In this document: piece by piece, positions 49,089 to 58,808 of the stretch
Numbering within the stretch: position 1 is the first letter of the stretch
How the letters are laid out: each line of letters opens with the position of its first letter
Assembly (NCBI RefSeq): GCF_003260275.1
Contig: NZ_QJHB01000001.1
Span: forward strand, 62,001-126,000
From: Homoserinimonas sp. OAct 916
GTDB lineage: Bacteria > Actinomycetota > Actinomycetes > Actinomycetales > Microbacteriaceae
Reading direction: 5' to 3'
DNA: 64,000 nucleotides
The notes under the pieces: generated by a model
What the model was told of the DNA's origin: nothing
Databases searched by the model: none
What the model saw: only the letters and a program-made list of their open reading frames with translations
Position numbers and translations under genes: made by a program

Positions 49089-49243
49089 TGCCGCCACCTC
49101 ACTCTCCCGGCGCTACACTACTGCACCACGAAAGGGTTTCCAGATGCAGAGGACCTCGGTATGCACAGGTTTGACGGCCGGCGCGCGAGGCGCCGCGTGT
49201 GCGAGTGACCAGAGAATTGGGCTAATCTTGTTGAGCACTCCTG

Positions 49244-49315
49244 GCCCCCATAGCTCAGGGGATAGAGCACTGCCCTCCGGAGGCAGAGGCGGAGGTTCGA
49301 ATCCTCCTGGGGGCA
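49244..49315 (+). tRNA. tRNA-Arg, anticodon CCG
   Basis: A full cloverleaf of 72 nt: acceptor GCCCCCA with TGGGGGC, D arm GCTC/GAGC, anticodon stem CTGCC/GGCAG around loop CTCCGGA, T arm GGAGG/CCTCC with TTCGAAT. The CCA end is not encoded. It reads CGG codons. Confidence 0.97.
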
Positions 49316-49608
49316 CTCATTTCTTGCGTGACGCTCCAGTTCGGACATCTGCCGTGCAGTTGGGAGAAGCGCCGTCGCCAAGCGCACTCACGCTTCAGTT
49401 CATGAGCTGATTCGCCGTCGGCCTGACCGACCAGCTCTGATCACCGCCATTCACCCGGTTTGGTGATCCCAACTATGCAACAACCCGGTTTCCTACCAGG
49501 AGGTTGCAGCTTCTCGAACGGGTATGTGTTCGGCGCTGAAGCTATGCCATATTGCAATCGGCCGTCTGCCGATTTGCGCAATTCTAAACTTCTGTCACAC
49601 TGACCGGC
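49316..49608 (+). other. Gene-free stretch after the tRNA
   Basis: I see no coding sequence here. A TAAACT near 49584 could be the -10 of the following membrane-protein gene. No second copy of the tRNA 3' end, integrase or att site is visible. Confidence 0.5.
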
Positions 49609-50574
49609 ATGGAGAACATTGACGTTTTGCCCGGCCAGCATCCAAATATTTCGGAACCGCCACCGGAACCGCAACCCCGCAACAAATTTGGTTTTGCCGC
49701 GATGATCATCGGAATCGTGGCGATCGTGATCTCATTCGTGCCATTCGTGAACCTGAGTGTCGGGCTGATCGGCCTGGTCGGGCTCGTGCTCGGAATCATC
49801 GGCCTCACCAGGAATGGCCTGCCAAAACGTCAGGCGCTGACTGGTGTGATCCTCTCAGCGGTCGCGATGGTTGTCGCGATCGTGATGACCATCGTCTACA
49901 GCCTTATGTTCGCCAGTTCCCTTGGCGAAAGCCTGGAGGAGTCGTTCGGCGCGGAGTGGGAGATCGTGGAGGACGACCCATTCGGCGGCGAATCCCTGTT
50001 CGGCGACGACTTCTCCTTCGACGAGGAAACGGGAATCGACGAGGAAACAGGGTTCGACGAGGTCGAGTGGGAGCCGATTACAGAAGGTGAGCTGGGACCG
50101 GAGCTCGGAATTGCGGATGGCGTGGGCGCCGCAGACTCTCCACTTCCGCTTGGGACTCCGATGAGGATCATGGGAATGGGGGACTGGGAATATGAGCTTG
50201 TGCTCGGCCCGACCATGCTCAACGCCAATGCCTACGTCGCCGAAGCGGACTCCGGCAACAAACCGCCGCCGGAAGGACAACAGTACGTCGCGGTCGATGC
50301 CACGATCACCTACATAGGTCCAGAAGCGGAGAGCGACGGAACCTCTCCCTCGTTCAGTCTTGGCTTCGCATTCAGCGACGGTACGGACAATCCGAGGACG
50401 AGCCTTCGAGACCTGAAGAATGTGCATGAGAGCTTGACCGGGTACAGCCTGGCGCAGAACGAATCGGCAACCGTCACCTACGTCAGGCTCGTCCCGAGCG
50501 CTGAGGTCGAAAACGGTATGTGGAAAGTGACGCAGTCATTCTGGATGCGGGACGTCTACTTCACTGCGAAGTAG
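49609..50574 (+). CDS. DUF4190-like membrane protein with DUF4352-like outer domain
   Basis: A 321-residue protein of unknown role. After a short Pro-rich start come two hydrophobic segments (about 30-62 and 75-102) in the DUF4190 style. Then comes an acidic linker with an 18-bp in-frame repeat (DEETGI/DEETGF). The C-terminal domain (about 185-321: GDWEYELVLGPTMLNANA, YVAVDATITYIG, SATVTYVRLVPS) has the DUF4352 beta-sandwich pattern of exported proteins. Confidence 0.78.
   Translation: MENIDVLPGQHPNISEPPPEPQPRNKFGFAAMIIGIVAIVISFVPFVNLSVGLIGLVGLVLGIIGLTRNGLPKRQALTGVILSAVAMVVAIVMTIVYSLMFASSLGESLEESFGAEWEIVEDDPFGGESLFGDDFSFDEETGIDEETGFDEVEWEPITEGELGPELGIADGVGAADSPLPLGTPMRIMGMGDWEYELVLGPTMLNANAYVAEADSGNKPPPEGQQYVAVDATITYIGPEAESDGTSPSFSLGFAFSDGTDNPRTSLRDLKNVHESLTGYSLAQNESATVTYVRLVPSAEVENGMWKVTQSFWMRDVYFTAK
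50020..50055. repeat. In-frame 18-bp duplication in the membrane-protein linker
   Basis: Two 18-bp units (GACGAGGAAACgGGaaTC) and a partial third encode DEETGI, DEETGF and DEVE in the acidic linker. Confidence 0.75.
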
Positions 50575-50734
50575 GTTTCCTAGACAGTCATGCGTGCACC
50601 TCGGCCTGCAGAGGAGGTACGGGCCGAACCGTAGTCGATACTGCTTCGGTAGGCGATGCTGCAGCGAGAGCACCCCCGCAGAGGTGTACTTAAAATGTGG
50701 CGTGTCCCAGAGGTGCAGGTCGGCGTGTGGCCGG

Positions 50735-52411
50735 CTACCTGGTGCGGTGGGTACGGCCTGGTTTGGCTCTAACCGGGTTCGTCACGGTTTGGGTCACGGT
50801 TTGGGTCACGCTTTCGGTGAAGGTGGGCCAGGTGTCTGGCTGGTCGGTGATGATCCGGCCGGTGGGGGTGGTCCATTCCAGTACTCCCGGGGACATTTGT
50901 TTCACTTCCCACCCGCCGTGGTGTTTCAGGGTGTGGTGGCCGCGGCAGAGGTGGGCGAGGTTGTTGGGCACGGTGGGGCCACCTACTTCGGCGGGGATGG
51001 TGTGGTCGATGTCGCACCGGCCGGCAGACCGGGTGCAGCCCGGCTGTCGGCACCGGCCATCTCGCAATCGAAGGAACCGGCGAAGTTTCGCCGACGGCCT
51101 ATACGTGTCGGCGGTCAAGGCCATGCCGGTGACCGGGTGGGTGAGCAGCCGTGTCAGCCTGGGTGCGTCGGCGGCCAACCGGCGGGCGGTGGCCGGGTCG
51201 ATCGGGCCCTTCCCCGCGAGCGTCGGTGGTTCCAGCCGGACTTTCCCGGGTTTCGTCCCCGTACCAGTGCCTGTATCGCGGGCAGTGTTCGTGCCTGTGC
51301 TGGTATCGGCGCCGGTGTCGGGGTTAGTCCTGGCGCTTCCTGTTGCTCCGGTGCTGTTGCCATCGTTCCTGCCGGCGTGGCTGCGTGCGTTGGTGTCTGT
51401 GGTGCCACCGCCGCCGCCACCGCCACCGCCGCCGGTGTCGGTGCCCGGGTCTGTGTGGAGGAGGGTGAGTGCGGGGATCACGACCGCGATCTCGGCGCGG
51501 ATGCCGATGCCGGCGTGGTGGGGTGCGTCTTCGCAGCCGGTGGGTTGCCCGGTCAGTAACAGCTCACAGGCCAGATCGGCGCGCAACTGGTCATAGCTGC
51601 GTGGCTCACCGGTGACCAGGTCACCGGTGTCAGGGTCGAGGGTGCGGGCGCCGGCGGCGCCGGTGATGGCTTTGGCCTGTTGGGTGAGCCGGTCCAGGAT
51701 GCCCTCCGCCAACACGGTCGGCACGGTCATACCCAGCTCGGACAGGCCGTCACCGATGTCGTGCACCCACACCCGGCGTTGTTTGTACGCCTGGTCGTAC
51801 CGTTGCTGAAAAGTGACCTCGCCGCACGTCGCGGCCGCCCGTTGCGCGTACCGGCCGAGCCTGCCCGGGGTGGTGTCGGCCGCTTTGTCCAACACCACCT
51901 GTTCGTAGACGGCCCGGGCGGTGTCGTCCTGGATGGGCAGGCCGTGGTCGGCGATCACCCGGATATGGCCCAGGTCGATGCGGCCGTCGTTGAGAGCGGC
52001 GACCGCGGCCGGGTAGTCGGTGACGAACCGTTCCGCGTCAGCGAGGCGGCGACCCATGGTGCGCTCAGAGACCCGGTGCGCGGCGGCGAGGTCGGCGACC
52101 AGGGACCGGTGCGCGATCGACGGGTCACAACCGTACAGTTCGGTGTTGCCGGCCCGCGCCCACACCGCCAGGGTCGCCAACTCGTGCAACTCCTGGGCCT
52201 GCAGGGCACCCATCTGCTGCCGGATCACCACGGTGCGGGCGATCGCAGCCGCCGCCTTCTCATCACCGGGACCAAACAGGACAGCGTTCCCAGCTACAGC
52301 GGAGTCGTCGGACCGGGTCGGGTTGGCCGGGATATTCGACGGACCCGGCACCCCGTAGTCGGCTGGAACCCCCAGGAGGTGAGGACCTTCCCCCGCGCCA
52401 GGTTCGAACAT
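50735..52411 (-). CDS. DUF222/HNH (13E12-type) endonuclease
   Basis: A protein of about 558 residues. The N-terminal DUF222 helical region (ELHELATLAVW, VSERTMGRRLADAERF, GRIDLGHIRVIADHG) is followed by a low-complexity linker with ten consecutive glycines and Thr/Gly/Asp repeats. A C-terminal HNH nuclease has RDGRCRQPGCTRSAGRCDIDH and HLCRGHHTLKHHGGW. The family is multicopy in actinobacteria and includes REP13E12 of M. tuberculosis. I choose the ATG at 52411 (MFEPGAG) because it falls inside a LexA-type box, as seen in relatives; 52420 is the alternative. Confidence 0.9.
   Translation of the reverse strand: MFEPGAGEGPHLLGVPADYGVPGPSNIPANPTRSDDSAVAGNAVLFGPGDEKAAAAIARTVVIRQQMGALQAQELHELATLAVWARAGNTELYGCDPSIAHRSLVADLAAAHRVSERTMGRRLADAERFVTDYPAAVAALNDGRIDLGHIRVIADHGLPIQDDTARAVYEQVVLDKAADTTPGRLGRYAQRAAATCGEVTFQQRYDQAYKQRRVWVHDIGDGLSELGMTVPTVLAEGILDRLTQQAKAITGAAGARTLDPDTGDLVTGEPRSYDQLRADLACELLLTGQPTGCEDAPHHAGIGIRAEIAVVIPALTLLHTDPGTDTGGGGGGGGGGTTDTNARSHAGRNDGNSTGATGSARTNPDTGADTSTGTNTARDTGTGTGTKPGKVRLEPPTLAGKGPIDPATARRLAADAPRLTRLLTHPVTGMALTADTYRPSAKLRRFLRLRDGRCRQPGCTRSAGRCDIDHTIPAEVGGPTVPNNLAHLCRGHHTLKHHGGWEVKQMSPGVLEWTTPTGRIITDQPDTWPTFTESVTQTVTQTVTNPVRAKPGRTHRTR
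50781..50816. repeat. In-frame 12-bp repeat near the endonuclease C-terminus
   Basis: Three 12-bp units (plus strand GTCACGGTTTGG, two identical) encode the C-terminal TQTV/TNPV series. Confidence 0.85.
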
Positions 52412-52419
52412 ATGTTCCA
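52404..52419 (-). promoter_or_regulatory. LexA (SOS) box at the start of the DUF222/HNH gene
   Basis: On the plus strand TCGAACATATGTTCCA contains the 12-bp palindrome GAACATATGTTC and differs by one base in the right arm from the mycobacterial consensus TCGAACnnnnGTTCGA. It covers the start codon, so LexA binding would block transcription. DUF222/HNH genes of the M. tuberculosis REP13E12 group are known LexA targets. Confidence 0.8.
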
Positions 52420-52505
52420 TACAAGCAGTCAACCATGACCCACCGACATTTCGACCGGCGAGTGACGGACCTGTGGATAACTCCAGTCGTCCTGAACTTG
52501 AGGCG

Positions 52506-53138
52506 TCAGGAGGCCGTGACGATTTCCGCACCATACCCCAGCGTGCGCAACCGACTCACCGCCCACACAAGAGACGCCACCGCCATCGTTGCAACGGCAA
52601 TCGCGACCGCATAGAGGGCGACGACACCGTATCCCTGCGCCGGATCCAAGAACGGATATGGCACCCAGCCGTCGGTCGCCCCACGGATCAGAACTACCAC
52701 CACCCAGACGATCGGGTAGACCAGCGGAACCCAGACGAGCCGCCAAGCCAGGCGCGCACGGTCGCCGAAGGCCAGCCAGTCGATGGCCGCATAAATGGGC
52801 AGCACCACGTGCAGGATCGTGTTCGCCCAGCCCAGCGACACCCCGCCCTCTAGGCCTACCAAGAGGGTGTTGTACACGATTCCGACGATCACGATGTACG
52901 TGGTCGCGCAGCCACGAAGAAGACTCACTCCAGCGCCACGCTCGCGTCCGAATGTCGCGGCAACAGCGGTGACCAGAAGAGCCGCGATCATGATCAGGTT
53001 GCTCTGCATCGTGAAGAAACCGAAGAAATTGAACGGATTGATGGTGGCACGAGTGGCGGTGTCGAAGAACGTGGCGACAACGGCTGTGATTCCAATCGCA
53101 GCGAAGATCAGTCGAATGAGTGCTCTGAGTGTGGTCAT
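52506..53138 (-). CDS. Pr6Pr-family integral membrane protein
   Basis: A 210-residue protein with six hydrophobic segments. Family features are NFFGFFTMQSNLIM after the first helix, LHVVLPIYAAIDWL in the fourth, and YPFLDPAQGYGVVALY before the last. Function unknown; the family recalls the FAR-17a/AIG1 group of lipid hydrolases. The start is the ATG at 53138. Confidence 0.85.
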   Translation of the reverse strand: MTTLRALIRLIFAAIGITAVVATFFDTATRATINPFNFFGFFTMQSNLIMIAALLVTAVAATFGRERGAGVSLLRGCATTYIVIVGIVYNTLLVGLEGGVSLGWANTILHVVLPIYAAIDWLAFGDRARLAWRLVWVPLVYPIVWVVVVLIRGATDGWVPYPFLDPAQGYGVVALYAVAIAVATMAVASLVWAVSRLRTLGYGAEIVTAS

Positions 53139-53258
53139 CCGGATTCCTTACGTCATCGGAAATCGGGGGCGGCCTGCGGATTCGTCCATGGAGCGCTGCT
53201 TACCTGAATTCTACGCGCTGCATTTCTGCACGAGGCAGCGCGCCTCTAGAGCCATAAC

Positions 53259-53287
53259 CTGACATTTCGCTCATTTTTCGCTAAGGT
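53259..53287 (+). promoter_or_regulatory. Promoter of the LAATG surface-protein gene
   Basis: A -35 CTGACA (53259-53264) and -10 TAAGGT (53282-53287) with a 17-bp spacer. It gives a leader of about 66 nt. A six-codon ORF (MNGLIT, 53343-53363) ends in a TGA that overlaps the GTG start of the surface protein. Confidence 0.6.
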
Positions 53288-53359
53288 CTCTGGAGACATC
53301 CTCAATTTGCTGTGCGCGACACATTCTGCGCCACGCCAACACATGAACGGACTGATCAC

Positions 53360-54559
53360 GTGAAATTCTCGCGCATCATCGCATCGACCGGGGCAGTCGC
53401 CCTTGTCGCAGCGTCAGTACTCCTCGGGGCCGGAGTTGCCCAGGCCGCCGACTACTTCGTCACCGCTGACGACTTCGGCGTCGAAGGCGACTCGTACCCC
53501 CAGGGTTGGTTTGTCGGGGACATGGGCCCCCAGACTGGAAGTATCCAGTCCACGCCTGACGGCCTCGAAATCACCGGGCCGCTGCAGATCCTGAACGGTA
53601 CGACCCCGTCCACCGACATCCTCGGTCTCGTGGGCAACGATCTCGATCTCCGGCACACGGGGACCGCGACGTTCCAGATCCCTGTTTACACGGGTACTGG
53701 AGCGAACGGATTCACCACGTTCCGCCCCGCGCCCTCGACCTTGCCCTGGAATCCGAACGGCGACTGGATAACAAGTCAGGCGTGGGGCGGCTACGCCAAG
53801 GGCGCCACAGCCAGCCTGACAGAGTTCGCAGCAGCCATGGACCCCGGATACACCATCCTTGCATTCGGGCTTTTCGTCAATGCCGGAGACGTCGTCACGG
53901 TCCAGCAGATCGAGTGGGCCGGAGACACGCACTACTTTGTGCCCGGGCCGACCGGCGTCTTCGACATCTCGGTGCTGAGCCTCGACGACTTGCGGAAGAA
54001 CGGCGTCAGTGTGACCTTCACCAATCTGCCAAAGTCGCTTTGGGCCTGGTGCAACATCGTCGCGGGCGAATATGAAGCGATTGATTGGCCGAACCTGGAC
54101 GACGAGGATTTTATCTCTAAACAGCAGATCGACCTGAACGAGGACGGGTCCCTCACAGTGACCTACCAGCCGGGCGCAGATGTGGAGCTCGCGGACGGCC
54201 CGTACACCGTGGCGTGCTTCACGTCAGAAGTGGACTCCGCCCTCAACACTGCGCACGCCACTTTCACGATCGCTGAGGCAAACGAGGAGACTCCCGTGCC
54301 GCCCGCCGACGAAGGCGACGAGGAAGCTCCCCTGCCGCCCGCCGACGAAGGCGACGAGGAAGCTCCCGCGCTACCCGTCGACGAAGGCGACGAGGACGAG
54401 TCGGCGGTCCCAGTCGTCGCTGCGCCTAAGAACGCCACCCCCGCGCTAGCAGCGACCGGCGTCGACGGCGGTCCGCTCGCCCTCGCTGCCTTCCTGCTGG
54501 TCCTGGGCGGCCTGGGAGTCACCGCCGTGGCGACACGTCGCACCGTGAGCGCGCGATAG
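53360..54559 (+). CDS. Secreted protein with LAATG sorting signal
   Basis: A 399-residue protein. Signal peptide KFSRIIASTGAVALVAASVL with cleavage after AQA (about residue 29). An extracellular body of about 280 residues shows no domain that I recognise; it contains two cysteine pairs (WCNIVAG, VACFTSE). Then follows an acidic Pro/Asp/Glu repeat linker (about 312-350) and a C-terminal LAATG motif, hydrophobic helix and RR tail, the layout of class E sortase substrates. It is probably fixed to the wall. The GTG at 53360 is chosen because it begins a proper signal peptide. Confidence 0.85.
   Translation: MKFSRIIASTGAVALVAASVLLGAGVAQAADYFVTADDFGVEGDSYPQGWFVGDMGPQTGSIQSTPDGLEITGPLQILNGTTPSTDILGLVGNDLDLRHTGTATFQIPVYTGTGANGFTTFRPAPSTLPWNPNGDWITSQAWGGYAKGATASLTEFAAAMDPGYTILAFGLFVNAGDVVTVQQIEWAGDTHYFVPGPTGVFDISVLSLDDLRKNGVSVTFTNLPKSLWAWCNIVAGEYEAIDWPNLDDEDFISKQQIDLNEDGSLTVTYQPGADVELADGPYTVACFTSEVDSALNTAHATFTIAEANEETPVPPADEGDEEAPLPPADEGDEEAPALPVDEGDEDESAVPVVAAPKNATPALAATGVDGGPLALAAFLLVLGGLGVTAVATRRTVSAR
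54296..54400. repeat. 36-bp in-frame repeat in the wall-spanning linker
   Basis: Just under three units of 36 bp, encoding (V/L)PPADEGDEEAP. The first two are identical except for the first base. Confidence 0.93.
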
Positions 54560-54586
54560 TCACCGCTGTAACCACCTGAAAGTTGG

Positions 54587-54612
54587 GGGCCGAGACGATA
54601 TCGTCTCGGCCC
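54587..54612. terminator. 26-bp perfect palindrome, bidirectional terminator
   Basis: GGGCCGAGACGATATCGTCTCGGCCC is self-complementary over its full length. It lies between the convergent surface-protein and AlaX genes, 27 and 43 bp from their stops. Confidence 0.85.
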
Positions 54613-54655
54613 TCAGTTCGCACCCACACCGCGCATACCTGCAGCGATCGCGGAG

Positions 54656-55537
54656 TCAGAGTGCGCGAGTGGTCTCCATGGTCAGCACGGGGGTGCCGTC
54701 CACATCGGCCAGCGAAAGCGTTGCCGAAAGCCCGACGAGTTCAGCGGTAGAGCCCAGATGCGTTCCTCCGCAGGGGATGCGCACCTCGCCGTCAACGGCA
54801 TCGGCGAGTTCGCACACCCAATACCGGCGGTCGGTGAGGCCCTCGCCGTCACGATCGATGCGAACAGTCGACGCGGATGCGGTCCATTCCCCCAGGGTCT
54901 GGTTCACCGCGGCTCCGACATCTGCGAGCGCCTCGGCCAAACCGTCAGTGGTGAAACCCTTCTTGCGCAGCGACTTGCCCAGTCGATAGGTGTCGATCGA
55001 CCCGTTCTCGCGGATGACCGAGGATGCGTTCGCCGCCTGGTCGAAGTCGGGGCTGCCCACGCCGTCTGGGCGCACCTCCTTGCGCCAGCGATCAGCCATC
55101 GCCCGGTTGAGTGCGAGCGCCGCCAGGTGGCAGCCGGTGTGGCCCGCAGACAGCGCGAGGCGGTGATCGGCATCCACCCGCTGCTCGACCCGGTCGCCTT
55201 CGGCCAGGCTCGTGCCGCCCTCGACCAGGTGCGCGACCACGAACGCCCAGCCCTCGCTTCCCTTGGAAACCGGGATGTCCGCGCCGAGATGCAATGCCTG
55301 CCCGTCGGTGGCTCCGACGACGCAGTCCACCACCGAGTACTCCCGCTCGCCGGCCACCAGCACCGCGCGATCCGGGCCCTGGTCGGGCCAGCCGGCATCC
55401 ACCGGGTGACAGCAGGTGGCGTCGAGCAACACCGCGGTACGACCGTCGGCAACCGGTTCAACGTGCAGCACCGTGCCGAAGCCGGATATCTGGCCGGTCG
55501 GATAGGTGACGAGGGTGTCAACGCCGGGCAAAGTCAT
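54656..55537 (-). CDS. AlaX-type alanyl-tRNA editing metal hydrolase
   Basis: A 293-residue protein that probably removes wrongly attached serine or glycine from tRNA-Ala. The zinc ligands are visible as HTGCH (HxxxH) and PCGGTH (CxxxH). The upstream part (residues 1-90) resembles the beta-barrel of AlaX/AlaRS, and the C-terminal stretch resembles the AlaRS continuation. The ATG at 55537 follows AAGGAA. Confidence 0.88.
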   Translation of the reverse strand: MTLPGVDTLVTYPTGQISGFGTVLHVEPVADGRTAVLLDATCCHPVDAGWPDQGPDRAVLVAGEREYSVVDCVVGATDGQALHLGADIPVSKGSEGWAFVVAHLVEGGTSLAEGDRVEQRVDADHRLALSAGHTGCHLAALALNRAMADRWRKEVRPDGVGSPDFDQAANASSVIRENGSIDTYRLGKSLRKKGFTTDGLAEALADVGAAVNQTLGEWTASASTVRIDRDGEGLTDRRYWVCELADAVDGEVRIPCGGTHLGSTAELVGLSATLSLADVDGTPVLTMETTRAL

Positions 55538-55582
55538 GGAGGATTCCTTGGTTGTTCGGGTGGTGCCCTCGGGAGGGACACC

Positions 55583-55652
55583 GGGGCGGCACCATCGAGG
55601 CGGCACCGTCGAGGCGGCACCATCGAGGCGGCAGCGTCGAGCCGGCATGGCA
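55583..55652. repeat. 14-bp tandem repeat between AlaX and tdh
   Basis: Five units of 14 bp (GaGGCGGCACCaTC); the last is decayed. It lies in the divergent intergenic region, 46 bp from the AlaX start. Confidence 0.92.
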
Positions 55653-55774
55653 CGACGCATCCATTGTGTCAAACCTCTCGCCCGGAACTCGATCGACCGC
55701 AGCACTTTGTCAGACATGGCAGAGTTGTCTTAGCAACGCCGCCGCCCAAACCCAACCTGTGGAGCACAATCCAG

Positions 55775-56800
55775 ATGAAAGCCCTCTTCAAGGAAACAGC
55801 CGGACCCGGACTCACGCTTGTCGAGCGCCCCGAGCCGTCACCGGGACCGGGCGACGTGAAGATCAAGGTGCTGCGCACGGGCATCTGTGGCACCGACCTG
55901 CACATCGAGTCCTGGGATGCCTGGGCCGAAGGTGCTGTCAACGCGCCGCTGATTCCCGGGCACGAGTTCTCGGGCCGAGTGGTCGAGATCGGGGAAGACG
56001 TGACCACCGTTTCGGTGGGTGAACTGGTCTCGGGCGAGGGCCACGTGGTCTGCGGGCACTGCCGCAACTGCCGCGCCGGTCGCCGTCACATGTGCAAGAA
56101 CACGTCGAGCCTCGGAGTGAACCGCGACGGTGCATTCGCCGAGTTCGTGGTCATCCCCGAAGATAACGTCTGGCAGCACCAGGAAGGCATCGATCCCGAT
56201 CTGGCGGCCATCTTCGACCCGCTCGGTAACGCCGTGCACACCGCGTTGTCGTTCCCCCTGGTGGGCGAAGACGTGTTGATCACCGGCGCCGGCCCGATCG
56301 GCCTGATGGCCGCGAAAGTTGCCAGACACATCGGTGCCCGCTTCGTCGTGATCACAGACGTCAACCCCGACAGGCTGGAGTTGGCGCGCAGCATGGGCGT
56401 GGACGTGGCCGTGGATGTCAGTCGCACCCGCGTGGCCGAGGCGCAGAAGCAGCTGGGCATGCAGGAGGGCTTCGACGTGGCGTTCGAGATGAGCGGGCAT
56501 CCGACCGCCCTGCCTGAAGTCCTGGATAATCTTGCGCACGGCGCCCGGGTGGCCATGCTCGGACTACCCACCACATCGATCGACATCAACTGGGCGAAGG
56601 TGGTCAGCCACATGATCACCATCAAGGGCATCTACGGCCGGGAGATGTTCGAGACCTGGTACGCGATGACCGCGATGGTGTCCACTGGCCTGGACGTGTC
56701 TGCCGTGATCACCGACCGTTTCCCCGTGTCCGAATGGCAACAGGCCTTCGCAACGGCCCGGGCAGGCAACTCGGGCAAAGTCGTCATCGACTGGAGCTGA
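55775..56800 (+). CDS. tdh: L-threonine 3-dehydrogenase
   Basis: A 341-residue zinc enzyme of the medium-chain dehydrogenase family that oxidises threonine to 2-amino-3-ketobutyrate. [13 protein letters not shown] and [14 protein letters not shown] supply the catalytic zinc, [15 protein letters not shown] the structural zinc, and [13 protein letters not shown] the NAD fold. kbl follows after 65 bp and uses the product at once. Confidence 0.96.
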   Translation: MKALFKETAGPGLTLVERPEPSPGPGDVKIKVLRTGICGTDLHIESWDAWAEGAVNAPLIPGHEFSGRVVEIGEDVTTVSVGELVSGEGHVVCGHCRNCRAGRRHMCKNTSSLGVNRDGAFAEFVVIPEDNVWQHQEGIDPDLAAIFDPLGNAVHTALSFPLVGEDVLITGAGPIGLMAAKVARHIGARFVVITDVNPDRLELARSMGVDVAVDVSRTRVAEAQKQLGMQEGFDVAFEMSGHPTALPEVLDNLAHGARVAMLGLPTTSIDINWAKVVSHMITIKGIYGREMFETWYAMTAMVSTGLDVSAVITDRFPVSEWQQAFATARAGNSGKVVIDWS

Positions 56801-56865
56801 CGCTCCCCCGCCGAAGGCGCACACCCAACAGGCTGCAACAGCACACTTTCAAGGAGACCCCACTC

Positions 56866-58041
56866 ATGTACGGAAACATCAAAGAGCAGTTGGCCGAGAC
56901 TCTGACCGAGATCCGGGAGGCCGGGCTCTACAAGACAGAGCGCCAACTCGAGTCGGCCCAGTCGTCACACGTGGGCGTGGCCGGCAGCGGAGTGCTGAAC
57001 TTCTGCGCCAACAACTACCTCGGGCTGGCCAACCATCCCGATCTGGTCAAGGCTGCCAAGGTGGCCCTCGACGAGTGGGGCTTCGGCATGGCCAGCGTGC
57101 GCTTCATCTGCGGCACGCAGACCCAGCACGTCGAGCTCGAGGACAAGCTCTCCGCGATGCTGGGCACCGAGGCGACCATCCTGTTCCCGTCCTGCTTCGA
57201 CGCCAACGGGGCAATCTTCGAGGTGCTGCTCGACGCGCAGGATGCAGTCATCTCCGACGAATTGAACCACGCCTCCATCATCGACGGGGTGCGGCTGTCC
57301 AAGGCCCAGCGCTACCGCTACAAGAACCGCGACCTGGCCGACCTCGAGGAGCAGTTGAAGGCATCCGCAGATGCCCGCCGCCGCCTGATCGTCACTGACG
57401 GCGTGTTCTCGATGGACGGCTACCTGGCTCCACTGCCAGAGATCTGCGACCTGGCCGAGCGGTATGACGCCATGGTCATGGTCGACGACTCCCACGCCAC
57501 CGGCTTCGTCGGCGCCACCGGGGCCGGCACCCCAGAACACTTCGGGGTGACCGACCGCATCGACATCCTCTCCGGCACCCTCGGCAAGGCGCTGGGCGGA
57601 GCATCCGGCGGCTACATCAGCGCCCACCAGGAGATCGTCGACCTGCTGCGCCAGCGCGCCCGGCCGTACCTGTTCTCCAACGCGGTGGCTCCTGCTGTGG
57701 TCGCGGGTTCGATCGCGGCACTCGACGTCGTCGCCCAGGCGGATGACCTCAGAGACACTCTGCACTCGAACGCGCAACTGTTCCGTTCGCTGATGTCGGA
57801 TGCCGGCTTCACCCTTCTGCCCGGAGACCACCCGATCATCCCGGTGATGTTCGCCGACGAGCATGAGGCCCAGGCGATGGCCGAACTGCTGCTCGAGCGC
57901 GGAATCTACGTGATCGCGTTCTCGTACCCGGTGGTTCCGCTCGGCAAGGCGCGCATCCGCGTGCAGATCTCGGCGGCGCACAGCGAAGACGATATCCGCA
58001 CCGCAGCGCAGGCTTTCATCGACGCGCGCGCGGCGCTGTAG
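56866..58041 (+). CDS. kbl: Glycine C-acetyltransferase (2-amino-3-ketobutyrate CoA ligase)
   Basis: A 391-residue PLP enzyme of the alpha-oxoamine synthase family. With CoA it splits the Tdh product to glycine and acetyl-CoA. [27 protein letters not shown] and the PLP lysine in [15 protein letters not shown] are clear. The ATG at 56866 has AAGGAGA. The tdh-kbl pair gives threonine breakdown to glycine. Confidence 0.97.
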   Translation: MYGNIKEQLAETLTEIREAGLYKTERQLESAQSSHVGVAGSGVLNFCANNYLGLANHPDLVKAAKVALDEWGFGMASVRFICGTQTQHVELEDKLSAMLGTEATILFPSCFDANGAIFEVLLDAQDAVISDELNHASIIDGVRLSKAQRYRYKNRDLADLEEQLKASADARRRLIVTDGVFSMDGYLAPLPEICDLAERYDAMVMVDDSHATGFVGATGAGTPEHFGVTDRIDILSGTLGKALGGASGGYISAHQEIVDLLRQRARPYLFSNAVAPAVVAGSIAALDVVAQADDLRDTLHSNAQLFRSLMSDAGFTLLPGDHPIIPVMFADEHEAQAMAELLLERGIYVIAFSYPVVPLGKARIRVQISAAHSEDDIRTAAQAFIDARAAL

Positions 58042-58045
58042 CAAA

Positions 58046-58684
58046 CTACCCCATCAGGGGCGGCGCGCCCGGGGTGAGGGCGCTATGCGCGTGCAGAATC
58101 AGCTGGGTGTCCTGCTCGGGAAAAACCCGGCGTTCGGCGCGCAACAACTCCAGCGGGGGGTTGACGCTGTCGACGAGTTCTGTGAGCGACGGCCTGGGCC
58201 TGGCATCGAACGGGCCGACCTTGCTCTCCGGGCCGTGCAGCACAATCAACAATTCACCGCCCGGCTTCAACCATTCAGCGATCCGGCGGAAATCGTCGGT
58301 GAGATTGACGAACGCGCACAGGATGAGGTCGAAGCCGCCGCCGTGCAATACGAGTGACGGGGTCCAACTGCGCACATCGGCAACCTGGGTCTCTATCTCG
58401 AGCTTGGCCAGCTCCGCGCGCTCCAGGCATCGGTTGATCTGGTTGGGCGACGAGTCCACGGCCGTGACCTTCCAGCCATGCTGTGCGAGCCAGATGCTGT
58501 GGCGACCACTTCCGGCCCCGACATCGAGCGCACGCGCACCCTCGGGCACAGTGTGGCCGCCCAAAAGTTCGACAATCGCCTTGTTCGGATCCAGGCGCGC
58601 GTGGTACGGGTGCCCGTAGTCACCTGTCAGTGCCGGGTCATCACGCCACGTCGGTCGGATCGCATTGTTCGAGTCGGCTGCCAT
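58046..58684 (-). CDS. SAM-dependent class I methyltransferase
   Basis: A 212-residue protein. The SAM loop ALDVGAGSGRHSIWLAQHGW, then TAVDSSPNQINRC and LILCAFVNLTDDFRRIAEWLKPGG, give a tellurite-resistance TehB-like or generic methyltransferase fold. Substrate unknown. It is convergent with kbl, only four bases apart, with no terminator between them. Confidence 0.85.
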   Translation of the reverse strand: MAADSNNAIRPTWRDDPALTGDYGHPYHARLDPNKAIVELLGGHTVPEGARALDVGAGSGRHSIWLAQHGWKVTAVDSSPNQINRCLERAELAKLEIETQVADVRSWTPSLVLHGGGFDLILCAFVNLTDDFRRIAEWLKPGGELLIVLHGPESKVGPFDARPRPSLTELVDSVNPPLELLRAERRVFPEQDTQLILHAHSALTPGAPPLMG

Positions 58685-58808
58685 AACCCCAAACTAGTCT
58701 TCTCCCGCGCCGCTGGCCAGCATCCACCACCTCGAACCCGGCTGCCGGGGGCGAAAACCGGTCGTGCACACCCACACCGTTCCGGAGAGTTCATGCGAGA
58801 CTGGGGTC

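Noticed and set aside
49244-50734. Integration site at tRNA-Arg
   Set aside because: No integrase, no direct repeat of the tRNA 3' end and no mobile cargo nearby.
50735-52411. DUF222/HNH gene as an active mobile element
   Set aside because: No terminal repeats or target duplications are visible; the ten-glycine run is ordinary low complexity in this family.
54758-55730. A long N-terminal extension on tdh reaching back into the AlaX gene
   Set aside because: It runs antisense through AlaX and the 14-bp array; Tdh begins normally at 55775 behind a ribosome site.
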